From the NCBI GenBank assembly GCA_943704495.1, contig CALSCR010001701.1, forward strand, positions 1 to 27,823: a stretch of 27,823 nt of DNA, written 5' to 3'. Shown one piece after another: positions 1-10,297 of this stretch. Source of the DNA: Pigoraptor chileana. Its lineage: Eukaryota > Opisthokonta > Filasterea. The notes below the pieces were generated by a model, which saw only the letters and a program-made list of their open reading frames with translations, had not been told where the DNA came from and made no database searches. A program made the translations under genes and the position numbers. The stretch's first letter is position 1. Every line of letters starts with the position of its first letter.

Positions 1-77
<77 letters not shown>

Positions 78-93
78 ACACACACACACACAC
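1..93. repeat. (CA)n microsatellite
   Basis: Almost pure CA dinucleotide repeat with one TA interruption near position 73, running directly up to the first ATG of the HECT gene. Similar CA/GT tracts lie inside several introns of this window, so this tract could be the end of an intron rather than a 5' leader. The window edge prevents a decision. Confidence 0.97.
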
Positions 94-3000
94 ATGACAG
101 GCATGGCAGGCGCGACACTTGGATTCAAGAATGCCGCGGGGCTGGAGGTCTACAATGGCCATGATCTGACCAATGACCATACCAGTTTCTACTGCGGCCG
201 CGCGTACTGTGCGTTCCAAAGTTGCGCATGCGGTCACTGCGACGGGAATTGCGGTCCGCATAGGGGCTGCCCCTGCCCGGAATGCAGCGACTTTAAACCT
301 CCGTCGGTCGCAGCCTCGCTCGACGTCCCCGAGTCCGTGCATCTTGGGTCGATACCGCTTGGGAGCCTGCTGCAGATGGCCAATAAATCGGAATCGACGA
401 GGGCACCCTTTGCCTCTCCTCCCACGCTACCCACGCAGCAGGACACTACTGATACCGCGCCATCCGGGGGCGTGAGTAGTCTCGTCGCGGCGCAAAAGGC
501 CCTTGCCGACGCAATCAATGGAATGGCCAAAAGAAGATATCCGTCGTTGTCGCCGGTTGAAATCTCGTCGGGACGGCGGTCGGTCACATGGACAACACCA
601 CTATGCAATCACCCATCTGTTGCCGCATTCATGGCGGAGTCTGGACTCTGCTCGCTCACAGCGGCAACAATGGTGCCTGCCAATGTGATCCACGCCGTCC
701 GCACCGTCCGCAAACCGATGTGCGCCCAGCCGTGGTCGTGTGATCGATGGCTGCGTGCCTACCGTGTGGCAGTGGATGACGCCACCGCGACGATCAGCCC
801 CAACACACCATTACCGCTTGCGGCAATCCAAGGCTCTAAGGCGCTCGAAATGGCATTACGACTCTACCTTGGCGCGAGCCGTGCGACGGAAGCGGCGTCG
901 ATGATAGCATTGCATTTTGAGCGGTCGCCAGTGATTGTGGCGTGTGCGTACGAGATGCTCTGCGCCGTTCCGCCTGGGATGCGCAGCGACCGACAGTGGA
1001 CGCACTTTGAGGCGGCCTTGCAAAAGTTCTACTTTGGGGATAATTTGCAAGGGCTGTCTGCACTCGCGGCGAAGGAGCCCTCCCGGATGCGTGCACTACT
1101 TGATGCGCTGTTCACAACAACCGCAGTGCACGCACCGCCGTCGGCCGTCCAGCAGCAGCTGAGGGTTATGGTCATCGACGTCCTCGGGGAATCGGCGGCG
1201 GCATTTGCGACCGTTGTGTCGAGGCTCGTCGCTGATGGCGCTGTGGCTACGGCCCTGAACGCTCTGACGGGAGCGAAAGAGATTGGACGCCAGATTACTC
1301 TGGAGTCCTTTTGTGGCGTGTCGTCCTTGCCTGGCAACATTCTGCATGCCATTGCCAGGCGACAGGCGGGCGAACCACGCCTCGATCGAGGGTCGGCATG
1401 GGAGCAGCTGGGATTCTGCTCAGGAACGAGTGGGAAGTCGGGACAGACCTGCATTGTGTGCGCCACGTGCAATGGCGCGGTGTGCGTGTCTTGCGCAACG
1501 CAGTGCCACGCAAGTAGGGGGCACGTCGTCGAGTGGATGCACGACGCGCGTATATTCGGTGGTTTCGCAGAGACTGAGTGGGTGGGCTGCAGCTGCTCAG
1601 TCGACGGGACGCACTTTCACCTGAATTGCGCCGACGAACCTCTCCCGGAGACATTGGAAGCATATTCTAACTTGGGGCAGACCTTATTCGCTCTTCCAAG
1701 GGACATGAATTCCACCAATGCACTGTTCTATGAATTGGACGAATGTGGGCACACACCATTTGCACACGCGCTTGCAACCGGTTGCATTGTCTACGCCGGA
1801 AGCCTCCTTAGGCTGATGGCGAGTTGCGAGGGTGTGAACCTTGACGCACTTGTGACACGCGAGGACATAGCGGGGAACAACATCCTGCACATTCTCATGT
1901 CGAATGCCGGGTTGGTGTGCGCGCACTCGGCGGAGGCGGCCGCCCTTGACGCCATTGCCATGTCCTTCCTTGCATCACCCGATTTGTCGTCCGTCCGCGA
2001 GACCGCCCTGCGATCCAGAAACAATGCTAGACTCAATCCGTTTGGCGTGCTGGTCACGTGCCTCGAGGCTGCCCCGCACCACGATGACGACAACCTGCAG
2101 TGGCCGTCGTCGGAGCAACTTGAGCGATACGGCATCGCGGCTGCGTGCGCGCGCTCCTTCGCAGATTCGGCAATGGCGCCGGGCTGTGTGGACGCCCTGG
2201 TCAAGCAACTTGCGCACTCGCGGCGACCCACTTTTGTGAGGCAGTTTGCATCTCAGCTTGCAGAACAGGCCACGCCGGCGGTGCGTAATGCCTTCGCCGC
2301 TTCCGCTGTGCGCTTGTACGTCGCCTACCACCTCGACATACACGGCGACCAGCAGCAGCAGCCTCCTCTCCGAAGCCCCCACATGGCCGCACCCGTGCTC
2401 CGCGACATGTTTGCGTCCGATCCGACGTCGGCCATGCGCGAATTGGGCGCGTCTGCCAGGGCCATTCTGGTTACAATGATGAACAGAACGAGTGGCTCAC
2501 TGGGTCTCCGCACTAATGTGGTTACAGACTCGATGGATCTGCTCACCCGTGTGAGCTTGCGCAAGCGTGTTCCCACGTTGGCGCTGTCCTTTGATGCGCA
2601 GGAGTGCATCCACAGCACAACCGCGATCCTTTCTGCGCCTGTTCCGTCCCCGGAGGCACAAACCACCGAGACACTGCTGGGACAAATTTTTTTTTCCACA
2701 GTGAAGCTTGCGTGCTCTTTCCTGTCCTCTGTCAGGCATTCCGGAGCAAATTTCAACCTGCAAAACGCCTGCGAGCCTCTCGCCGCGGCGGTGCATGACT
2801 GCTGGTCACTCATTGTCACCACTCTGGACCGAATGGAGGCAGACATGCGTGCAACCTATCGCTTTGGAGAGTCGACACTCTTTAACGACACACTGAACTT
2901 GGGGGACCACCTTTATGGCCTGTTGCGGGCCCAGGGGGGCAGCCCCTTGGGCTTTCAAGTGGTCAATACCAATCTGCCACACATTGCACACCTTGCCAAC

Positions 3001-4713
3001 ACGTGCTTCCACGTGACCAGATATTGCGAGACCGTCGCGGCGATGGTCGGCGTGCCGCGCAGCAGTTGCATTGTCCCTGCCGTCAACAGGGAAGGGGCCA
3101 GGGAGGCCAGGGAGGCCGTGGAGGCCATGGAGGGCGTTGAATTTGGGTTGCCGCACGCACAGCAGGCGCCTGTGGACGCGCGACACTTAGCTGTGATGTC
3201 AGACCCGTTCTTCATTTGTCCCAACGCTGTGCACGCGGGCGGCACTTCAGAGTGGCCTATCCTTGCACGCGCCCGCGATCTTCTTGCCGAAAGCTCATTT
3301 GTTTCGTCAAAATCCAACGTTGTCAGATCTGTCGGATCCGTCCTTGGCCGAAACGTCGATGATGTTGTGGCTCCTAATGCCCACGGAAGGACGCCGATTG
3401 CTCCTCCCCTTCGCCGCGAGACGTTCGCCCGATGGCCATTGGCTCTCTCAGCCCTGGCGAATAGTCTCTCGCTCGACCAAATATCCGCAGAAGGGACGCT
3501 CCTAAGTGCTCATATTTCCACGGAAGCAAAGTTCGCCGATGTTCGCGAGAGTCTCTCGCGCTCGAGTGGACCCAGCATCCACGTCCAAGCAGATAGGTCG
3601 GTCCCGCTGTTGTCTCTCGACTTCACTATGGCGACTGGCGTGCGTCTGGTTTCGGCACACTTTGCAAACGAGGCGGGGTCGGGCGCAGGCGTAAACCGGG
3701 GATGGTTTTCGACCGTTGGCCATGCCCTCTTGGCCGCACCCAGCAGTGAGCGTGAGGCACAGCATATTGGATCCCTCGTGTCGCACGGCGCCCTCTTTGT
3801 GCCCTCTGAGGTGCACGGGACCTTCATTCCGCGCCACGTGGGGCAGGATCAGTGGCAGCCAAAGTTGCGGGACGCCTTCACGCACGTGGGCAAATTCCTT
3901 GCCCTTGCAATAGCCAATGGCGCGGTGGTGCCCCTCGTCCTGGCGCGGCCCGTCATTCTGCACTTGCTTGGTCGTCCTCTCCGACTGACAGATCTTGCAC
4001 ACTACAGCCCACAGCGCTACGATACCCTGTGCGCGCTGCTTAGCATGGGCGCAGAGGAGTTGGACGGATTGGGGCTGACATTTGTCGTGTCGCACAGTGA
4101 GGTGGAGGGTGCTGGCGTAACGGACCTCCTGGAAGGAACTGGAGTGGCGGGGAGCGAAGTCGACGTCACACGGGACAACGTGCACGAGTATGTCCGCCTT
4201 CACGCGCAGCTGCTGATGGTTGGCCGCTCGCAACATGCACTCGACGCCATGAAGCAGGGCTTTGCGAGCGTTTTCAATCCGACGACGACACTTGCATTGC
4301 TGTCGCCGCTCGAGGTGACACAGCTCTTGTGCGGTGTGGCCGAGCTCTCTGCGGAGACTCTGTTGAGCACGTGCGTGGTACAGGCAGCTCACGGGATCAG
4401 CGATACAAACTTGCGGCGATTCAATGTCATGTTCGGGCAATGCATCGACAGAATGTCTGTGGATCAGCGGTCGGCGCTCGTTTATTTCTGCACCGGCTCC
4501 CATAGCGTCTCAGACAGCATGCAGATATCGGTGTCCGTCGTGGAATGCTCGCACAGTCAGGGCGGCTCGTGTGCAATCGGAGCGTGCACGCACCTCCCAA
4601 CGGCAAGCGTGTGCGGCAACCAGATTAGGATCCCGCTCTACGCAAATGCAGACGTTTTGTTTGACAAGCTCGTCAAGGCGTCCTCGGAAACACTCTCGTA
4701 TGAGTTTGCATGA
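94..4713 (+). CDS. UBR5-like HECT-type E3 ubiquitin ligase with UBR-box-like zinc finger
   Basis: One open frame of 1539 residues. Residues about 34-64 form a cysteine-rich module (CGHCDGNCGPHRGCPCPEC). Residues about 442-512 form a UBR-box-like zinc cluster (paired CxxC, then CH and GH, then a CSCxxDxxHxHxxC-like end). A GHTPF...NILHIL stretch at about 552-600 resembles the ankyrin-like part of UBR5. From about residue 1170 to the end lies a HECT domain: NEAGSGAGVNRGWF, GKFLALAI, LVYFCTGS, and the catalytic segment LPTASVCGNQIRIPLY with Cys1507 as thioester acceptor. HECT ligases pass ubiquitin from E2 to this Cys and then to substrate; UBR boxes bind N-degrons. The closest family by motif order is UBR5, but I see no MLLE domain and the protein is much shorter than animal UBR5 (about 2800 residues). 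The start is uncertain: the ATG directly follows a CA repeat, an AG acceptor-like site lies at 99-100, and exons could lie upstream of the window. Confidence 0.88.
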   Translation: MTGMAGATLGFKNAAGLEVYNGHDLTNDHTSFYCGRAYCAFQSCACGHCDGNCGPHRGCPCPECSDFKPPSVAASLDVPESVHLGSIPLGSLLQMANKSESTRAPFASPPTLPTQQDTTDTAPSGGVSSLVAAQKALADAINGMAKRRYPSLSPVEISSGRRSVTWTTPLCNHPSVAAFMAESGLCSLTAATMVPANVIHAVRTVRKPMCAQPWSCDRWLRAYRVAVDDATATISPNTPLPLAAIQGSKALEMALRLYLGASRATEAASMIALHFERSPVIVACAYEMLCAVPPGMRSDRQWTHFEAALQKFYFGDNLQGLSALAAKEPSRMRALLDALFTTTAVHAPPSAVQQQLRVMVIDVLGESAAAFATVVSRLVADGAVATALNALTGAKEIGRQITLESFCGVSSLPGNILHAIARRQAGEPRLDRGSAWEQLGFCSGTSGKSGQTCIVCATCNGAVCVSCATQCHASRGHVVEWMHDARIFGGFAETEWVGCSCSVDGTHFHLNCADEPLPETLEAYSNLGQTLFALPRDMNSTNALFYELDECGHTPFAHALATGCIVYAGSLLRLMASCEGVNLDALVTREDIAGNNILHILMSNAGLVCAHSAEAAALDAIAMSFLASPDLSSVRETALRSRNNARLNPFGVLVTCLEAAPHHDDDNLQWPSSEQLERYGIAAACARSFADSAMAPGCVDALVKQLAHSRRPTFVRQFASQLAEQATPAVRNAFAASAVRLYVAYHLDIHGDQQQQPPLRSPHMAAPVLRDMFASDPTSAMRELGASARAILVTMMNRTSGSLGLRTNVVTDSMDLLTRVSLRKRVPTLALSFDAQECIHSTTAILSAPVPSPEAQTTETLLGQIFFSTVKLACSFLSSVRHSGANFNLQNACEPLAAAVHDCWSLIVTTLDRMEADMRATYRFGESTLFNDTLNLGDHLYGLLRAQGGSPLGFQVVNTNLPHIAHLANTCFHVTRYCETVAAMVGVPRSSCIVPAVNREGAREAREAVEAMEGVEFGLPHAQQAPVDARHLAVMSDPFFICPNAVHAGGTSEWPILARARDLLAESSFVSSKSNVVRSVGSVLGRNVDDVVAPNAHGRTPIAPPLRRETFARWPLALSALANSLSLDQISAEGTLLSAHISTEAKFADVRESLSRSSGPSIHVQADRSVPLLSLDFTMATGVRLVSAHFANEAGSGAGVNRGWFSTVGHALLAAPSSEREAQHIGSLVSHGALFVPSEVHGTFIPRHVGQDQWQPKLRDAFTHVGKFLALAIANGAVVPLVLARPVILHLLGRPLRLTDLAHYSPQRYDTLCALLSMGAEELDGLGLTFVVSHSEVEGAGVTDLLEGTGVAGSEVDVTRDNVHEYVRLHAQLLMVGRSQHALDAMKQGFASVFNPTTTLALLSPLEVTQLLCGVAELSAETLLSTCVVQAAHGISDTNLRRFNVMFGQCIDRMSVDQRSALVYFCTGSHSVSDSMQISVSVVECSHSQGGSCAIGACTHLPTASVCGNQIRIPLYANADVLFDKLVKASSETLSYEFA

Positions 4714-5797
4714 GCGATGAATGCGTATGCAAGCATTGTGCGCGTTCATTGTGCGCTTTTGGTGTGTCGGTTGTGTTTTTTCATGACGTGACGGTGGGCG
4801 GCTTTGTGACTGAATGTACTGATGCAGAGCCATTTTACTGTCGAGCACATCAGACGCGCACCTGCGTTCAGTTGCATTAGGAAGATTTGGTGTAGTGACG
4901 CCAGTGCAGTTGTGCGCCCATTATAACTGCTTATTTTCATTTGGCAACCCCGTGTCCAATTGATGTGAGTTCAAACATGACAAGCATGACTAATGGAAAC
5001 CGTACCGGGATATAAAGTGACAGTTAAAAAGAAAGAAGCTGAAGTCCAAGGCGAGGCATCGCTGCTGTCCCAAGTCGTTCAACACTCAATAAGTTCCCCC
5101 TCTCTTACCGCAAACGTCAAGCAATAACAATTCTACCAAGTTGAAAAGACAAAACAAAAAGCCTTGAATGAACAATAATGTGCCGACAACCTCAGTCACT
5201 CTGGCCCAGTGTCTAAGGCTGCTCGATCCATACTTTTATGTTTAAAACTTGTTTGTAAATCGGCGGCAGCAAACCGACTATTATATTCTCAAGCAGTGAA
5301 GATGCACCACGTGACTGGTTTTTGGGATACCGTCCTGCTGACGTCACGGCGACGTTGTTTATTTTTGTGGAAACCAAGTGCAACCCAAAAGTGGGATAAT
5401 CGTATCTTCCATCCGCGGCAGTCGCCCTGCAAATCCATCTCCATCCTTGCGAAAGCGGGCATCCATCTGCGCTTGCATCCATCCTGCCCTGATGCTCGCT
5501 CATCCAGCTGCATCTCCGCCTTGTTTTCGCTCTTATAGGTGCATCCGGAGAGACTATGCAGGGCCCGCAATAGCCATCCGTTTTTGTGCGTTGTCCCGAC
5601 TGATCCACAGCCTGAATCAGTGATAGCCTTACTAATAAGAAATAGTGTTGGTTACCACGGCATCAAAAATCCTCAATGAGAGAGCAATCGTCCAGTTAAT
5701 CTGCAAACAATAAGAACCTCTCGCACACACACTACCATTGCTGGAGGAGTCATAACCTGATTGCTCGTTGTGCCAAAGGGGCAGTTGTGTGTCGAAA
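4714..5797. other. Intergenic region between the HECT gene and MOB1
   Basis: About 1.1 kb with no convincing gene on either strand; short open frames here have no recognisable domains. It holds the 3' region of the HECT gene and the upstream region of MOB1. Visible motifs are a TATAAAG at 5011-5017 (about 790 nt from the MOB1 start, so of doubtful relevance), a CACGTGAC box at 5308-5315, and a perfect TGACGTCA palindrome at 5339-5346. Positions 5405-5510 are rich in CATCC/CATCT words. No AATAAA signal stands out after the HECT stop codon. Confidence 0.6.
5308..5346. promoter_or_regulatory. CACGTG box plus TGACGTCA palindrome upstream of MOB1
   Basis: CACGTGAC occupies 5308-5315 and TGACGTCA 5339-5346, 23 nt apart. 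These are the classical core sites of bHLH (E-box) and bZIP (CRE/ATF) factors. Similar pairs or single copies occur in other gaps of this window. The function is inferred; chance occurrence is possible. Confidence 0.35.
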
Positions 5798-7575
5798 ATG
5801 AGCTGGCTCTTGTGAGTACGGCGCGCATATATAAGAGTCATGGGTTGCTGCATCTCCATCTGCGCAGCATTGCTCGTGTGCGTGGAGTTTGATTTGGGGA
5901 CGGTGTTCGATTCGCTCTTACTCTGCATGCCTTTTTCTTGGATTGTTTGCTGGGCGAACAACAGCGCTGTCAAGTTCAATAATAACGTTGAATGCGCTAA
6001 TTGCATCTTTTTCTGCAGTGCAAACAAGAGCACCAAGACCTTCAAGCCCAAGAAGAACATTCCCGAGGGCACAAAACAGTACCAGCTGAAGAAGTATGCC
6101 GAGGCAACACTGGGTAGCGGCAATCTCCGATTGGCCGTCACGCTCCCCGAGGGCGAGGATCTAAATGAATGGGTTGCCGTCAACAGTGGGTGTCGTCGTT
6201 GCGCACTTCATCTTTTACGGTGACGAATGAGTCACAACCGCCGTTGGAATGGAATGTGTTTAGTGCTGAGTTTGCAGATATCGCCCAGTTGAAAAAAATG
6301 CTCAAAGTCCTTACAAAAGTGGACGTTCTCTGCACTTCTTTAATGCCTTCATTCATTTTCGCGCACAGCTGTCGACTTCTTCAACCAGATCAATATGCTC
6401 TATGGTACAATCACAGAGTTCTGCACGGCGGATGCATGCCCCATTATGTCTGCAGGACCAAAGTAAGTTTTTGTTTTGTCCCCTTTCGTCCCCAGGGTCA
6501 TTGTGGGATGTCGAGCACCGTCCTTAGTTACCTTCCAAAATTTAGTTGTTTTGCACACCGCACATAACTGACGATGAATCGGTGGACCAATTTTGATTCA
6601 ACACACTCCATGTCCATGAACTATGACAATGACTACACTGAATTCACGCACAACACAGTGTAGTATTGCCCGTAAAAACTGCCGCATCCCATATAGAGCG
6701 GATCGCAGTTACATCCAGCGGTTGCCATCACATCTTCTGTGCTGACTGCAATTAGCGCCCCTTACTCACCAACAATCGCGACCCACACCCGCGCACTGCT
6801 GCCACACCACTTGCAGGTACGAGTACCACTGGGCCGATGGGACGACGGTGAAGAAGCCCATCAAGTGCACTGCCCCCGAATACATTGACTTTCTGATGAC
6901 ATGGGTCCAGAATCAGCTCGACGACGAGGCGCTTTTCCCCTCTAAGATTGGTAAGTTTCGACACTGCGTTTTACATTTGCTGTGGATGCCAAACCATCTG
7001 GAAACATTTGAACGGTGCATGTGCATGTGCATGCAGGCACGTGCGATGTCTAAGTCACTTGTTTGTGTGGAAAGACGAATGAGAGCCAAGGGCTGTGTTG
7101 TTGGTGCGATGGTGGGCTGTTAGAGAGGGAAAGTTGAATTCGCTTTTTATGAGTGGAAACGTGCATGGGCCATTGCTGTCTCATATGCACTTTGGTGAAC
7201 TGTGTGTTGTGTGAAACGACGTGCGGTTTTGCTGACAAATCGCTGTTGTTATTGTTGTTATTGTTGTTATTGTTGTTATTATTGTTATGACGCACAGGCG
7301 TGCCGTTTCCCAAGACATTCCTTGCGACTGCAAAGAACATTCTGAAGCGACTTTTCCGCGTGTATGCGCACATCTACCACTCGCACTTCAGCAAGATTGT
7401 GTCCCTCGGCGAAGAGGCTCATCTCAACACATCCTTCAAGCATTTTATCTACTTTGTACAAGAATTCAGTCTCATCGAGAAGAAGGAGCTGCAACCCTTG
7501 CAGGAACTTATCGACCAACTCACCGCAAAGGACCAGGCTAAGGAGCTGGCTGCCGGCGCCCCATCAAAGTCGTAG
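5798..7575 (+). CDS. MOB1: MOB1 kinase activator (Hippo/MEN pathway), 5 exons
   Basis: Exons 5798-5811, 6019-6185, 6369-6462, 6817-6950 and 7298-7575 join in phase to give 228 residues. Exon 1 is only 14 nt and encodes MSWL plus two bases; it splices (donor GTGAGT) to give [15 protein letters not shown], matching MSFLF-SSRSSKTFKP of animal MOB1. With this start the zinc ligands fall at Cys79, Cys84, His161 and His166, and the MST phosphosites at Thr12 and Thr35, the same numbers as in human MOB1A. Other signatures are [49 protein letters not shown] and [19 protein letters not shown]1 is a small cytosolic adaptor that binds and activates NDR/LATS kinases after MST/Hippo phosphorylation. The only clear difference from animal MOB1 (216 residues) is a slightly longer C-terminal tail ending GAPSKS. 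Identification is firm; the first exon is inferred from phase and family alignment. Confidence 0.95.
7244..7289. repeat. (GTTATT)n-like repeat in MOB1 intron 4
   Basis: Repeated TTGTTGTTA units form the T-rich stretch just before the acceptor at 7296-7297 of the last MOB1 exon. They probably serve, or double, as the polypyrimidine-like tract of the intron. Confidence 0.85.
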
Positions 7576-8224
7576 AAGATGTGATCGAACCCGTACAAAT
7601 GTCGCCGCATCCGTTGTTTTGCATCATCGTTATCTCTCTGTGTACTCATCTGCGCCTCTATCCGTCGTCGTTTTCTTCTGCCGTGCGTTTTGGTTTCCAA
7701 TTGCTTTTGTGCGCTGTTGTGCATTTGCTGTGTGGGTCGGGCTGTGTGCCCTTTGTGTTCTTTTTGTTCTTGATCTCTTTCACCGGGACTGTGGCTGTGG
7801 TGGCGTTTGGAGCACGCACGGCCGTGTTCATTTGAACGGGCTGCATGTGTGCGTGCCTGTGTGTGTGTGTGTGTGTCTCAGTGGTGAGCCTATTTTCCGC
7901 CTGCGTGCCTCCTGCCCTTGTTGCACTTGTTGGTGAAGGGACTTGGCGGTGCAGCAGTGATCTATTTGCGTGGATTGCACCGTTTTGATTGTTTTGGCGT
8001 GGCCTCCGATTGTAAATATACTCTGGCCGTGTCTCGCCCAATTTTTATGCGCAACAGAGTGTGGACGGGTAAATGCGCAGTCACGTCAGGCTATTGCCAT
8101 TGGAGCTGTCATAACGTATTATAAAGAGGGTTCTTTGTTCTTGTTTGCTGATGTCAGTAGTCCGGCTAGTGCTCGGGTCGGCCGTGACGTCATCCGCACT
8201 GCCCCGATCAGTTAGGCCACTGCT
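7576..8224. other. Intergenic region between MOB1 and the hydrolase-fold gene
   Basis: About 650 nt without a supported gene. It holds the T-rich 3' region of MOB1, a short (TG)n tract at 7858-7876, and a promoter-like cluster before the next gene: ATTGG (inverted CCAAT) at 8099-8103, TATAAA at 8120-8125, and TGACGTCA at 8185-8192. Confidence 0.6.
8099..8192 (+). promoter_or_regulatory. Putative promoter of the hydrolase-fold gene (inverted CCAAT, TATA, CRE)
   Basis: ATTGG lies at 8099-8103 and TATAAA at 8120-8125, about 100 nt before the ATG at 8225, which would allow transcription to begin near 8150. A perfect TGACGTCA palindrome at 8185-8192 would then lie in the 5' leader. Spacing of the TATA element is plausible, but no transcript evidence is available. 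Confidence 0.4.
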
Positions 8225-10297
8225 ATGGCACACACGCAGTTCTGTGAAGTACCCCCGATGCATGTTGTTCATGTATCGGTGACCTCGTACGACAGCTCGT
8301 TTCCAATTATTTGCACGTTGATTTTGTTGGGAATGGATGGGGCTGATGGCGCGGGTTCCGCGCCACGAGTGGATGCGCACTCCCAACATACACACGGCCG
8401 ATCCAGCTGGCTCGGCATGTGCTCCGCTTCGAATCTTTTCCGATTGGGAATCCTTCTCCTTGTGCCTGCGTTTGTAAATTTTGCTGCCATGTCGCAAGAA
8501 GACACGCTTGTCAAACCCCCAGGTAAGCATCGCTAGTTACAATTGTGCCTCCCAATGTTGCTCTATCGAGTGGAATTTTCTTTGGAGTTTGAACTAATGT
8601 TCGCCAATGCTTTCATCTTTTTGTTGTTCACTACATTATCCACCTCCCCTCCCCCCCCCCCTCGGGTACGGGTACAAAGGCATATGGGTGGATGTGGGTG
8701 CCAAACAGCGAATGTATCTGCACTGCGTGGGCGCTGGTGAGCCCCTTGTCTTACTTGACGCGCCGACGGGCGCCACGTCAGATGCATGGGCGGGTCTGCA
8801 GCCCCTGATTGCAGACAAGACGGGTACACGGGTACGTGCTGTGTGAGAGCGAACGGCATTGTTAATGTGGTGTATCTGTGTTTATACCGGTTGTGCAAAG
8901 CGCATTTATAGAGTATAGAGATGAGTATATACACTACAATCCCGTAGAAACACGAGGAAGAAAACCATTGAAACGGATACCTCACAGAAATGAGCGAAGT
9001 TCTGAATCAAAACACAAACAAACACAACACAACTCCTTGCCAACCAGGTGTGCGCGTATGACCGAGCTGGCCTCGGGTACAGCGACAGGCCCGTCCAGAC
9101 AGAGGGATATGACGGTGTGGGGAGCATATCAAGCATGAACGATGGAGGCGAGGCGAAGCTTGACGGCAACGGACGACCAGCACGGCCAGACAGCGCATAC
9201 AGGCACACATCGCGCGCCATGGTGGATGATGTTGTGCGCCTCTTGCAACACGCAAATATCACGCAACCTATTGTGTATGTCGGCGCGGAGCTGGGATCGA
9301 TCAACGCTCGTCTCTTCTCTCACTTACACGCTCGGTATGTCTCACTATCTGCTCCTTTGAATTTCTGTTTGCTTGGAATTGCATTTATTATGTTTTTATT
9401 CTCTCGCCCTCTCTCTTTTGTTGAGGATATGTGGGCGCCTATGTAAGAGGTCGGATACTCCTGGATCCTGCACACATCTCTAGTGTTGTGGAGCCAGCCA
9501 GAGTGACCAAACGGGTTTCATTGTCTCGGTTAGCAGCACGTTGCAGTTAGAACCGTGTCATTTTTGCATTGGAACTGATGCAAGTTTAGAGATCTCAGAC
9601 AAATGGAATAACCCACATAACTTTTGTTTTCACTTCAACCCCCCCCCCCTCTCCTTTTCCCTTCAGACGTGTTGCGGGTACAGTTTTGGTCACGCCGCTT
9701 GATCCTGCGCTGCTGACACTGGAAGGTGGTGCGTGGGCTCAGAATGTACTCTCGAGGGAAGTACCAAAGGCATCCATGAACCACATCATGGCTGCGTCGG
9801 GCCTTGCCCGCATTGCTATCCTGCTCAAATTGTCAGACCCTGTGCCCGATCACCTCCGTGGAGATGCAATGGCCGCAGCGCGACACCGCCAACTGGCATG
9901 CCGTCCGACACACGCCGGGTCTGCTGCGGAGGAGCGCTATTTTCTGAACGAAAGCATGTCGCAGCTCGCCATGCTCGAGAATTTGAGACTGACACGCACT
10001 CCCCCGGTGCCACAAGGCCACACAACCGTCGCTGCCGTTGCTCCTGAGCACTACGATGAGACGGCATCTCGCGCGGCTAATGTGGCATACAGCCATGTTG
10101 TGAGTGAGATCTTGCCTGGCAAGATGGGCGATGTGAGGGCGGCTGTTGTGCCGGCAACGTGCGCCGTGGACCTCTTGTGGGAAAAGCGCGGAGTCGCAGC
10201 TGTGGTGGATGCCGTTGATCGCGTTGTTGTGGGTGTGCGGATGAAAAACAAACAGCGGTCGGCGAAAGGAGCTGAAGATACCTCAACACCTACATGA
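8225..10297 (+). CDS. Membrane-anchored alpha/beta-hydrolase-fold protein, probably catalytically dead, 4 exons
   Basis: Exons 8225-8522, 8680-8831, 9048-9334 and 9667-10297 join in phase to give 455 residues. A hydrophobic segment at about 67-87 (RLGILLLVPAFVNFAAM) suggests a membrane anchor. The hydrolase fold follows: IWVDVGAKQRMYLHCVGAG (strands 1-2), PLVLLDAPTGATSDAW, then VCAYDRAGLGYSDRP at about 151-165, TSRAMVDDVVRLLQ, and IVYVGAELGSINARLF where active members have GHSxGG. Glu231 therefore sits at the nucleophile position. Near the C-terminus PATCAVDLLWEKRGVAAVVD aligns with the usual loop holding the catalytic His, and no His is present. The fold is well supported; loss of the classical Ser-His pair is seen directly; the function is unknown, possibly binding or scaffolding. 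The true start could be an internal Met, such as the one at 8417 just before the membrane segment. Confidence 0.85.

Noticed and set aside
2683-2702. A T-run followed by CCACAG inside the HECT gene, resembling a 3' splice site
   Set aside because: The frame is open through it, no matching donor is evident, and the protein reads on without a break.
5213-5608. A minus-strand open frame of 131 codons in the gap before MOB1
   Set aside because: It has no recognisable domain and overlaps plus-strand open frames of similar length, as expected by chance in such a sequence.
5840-6185. An open frame giving MOB1 an N-terminus starting [13 protein letters not shown], suggestive of lipid modification
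   Set aside because: The 14-nt exon at 5798-5811 splices in phase and restores the family N-terminus and the exact residue numbering of human MOB1A. The 5840 ATG lies in intron 1, only 5 nt after a TATA-like motif.
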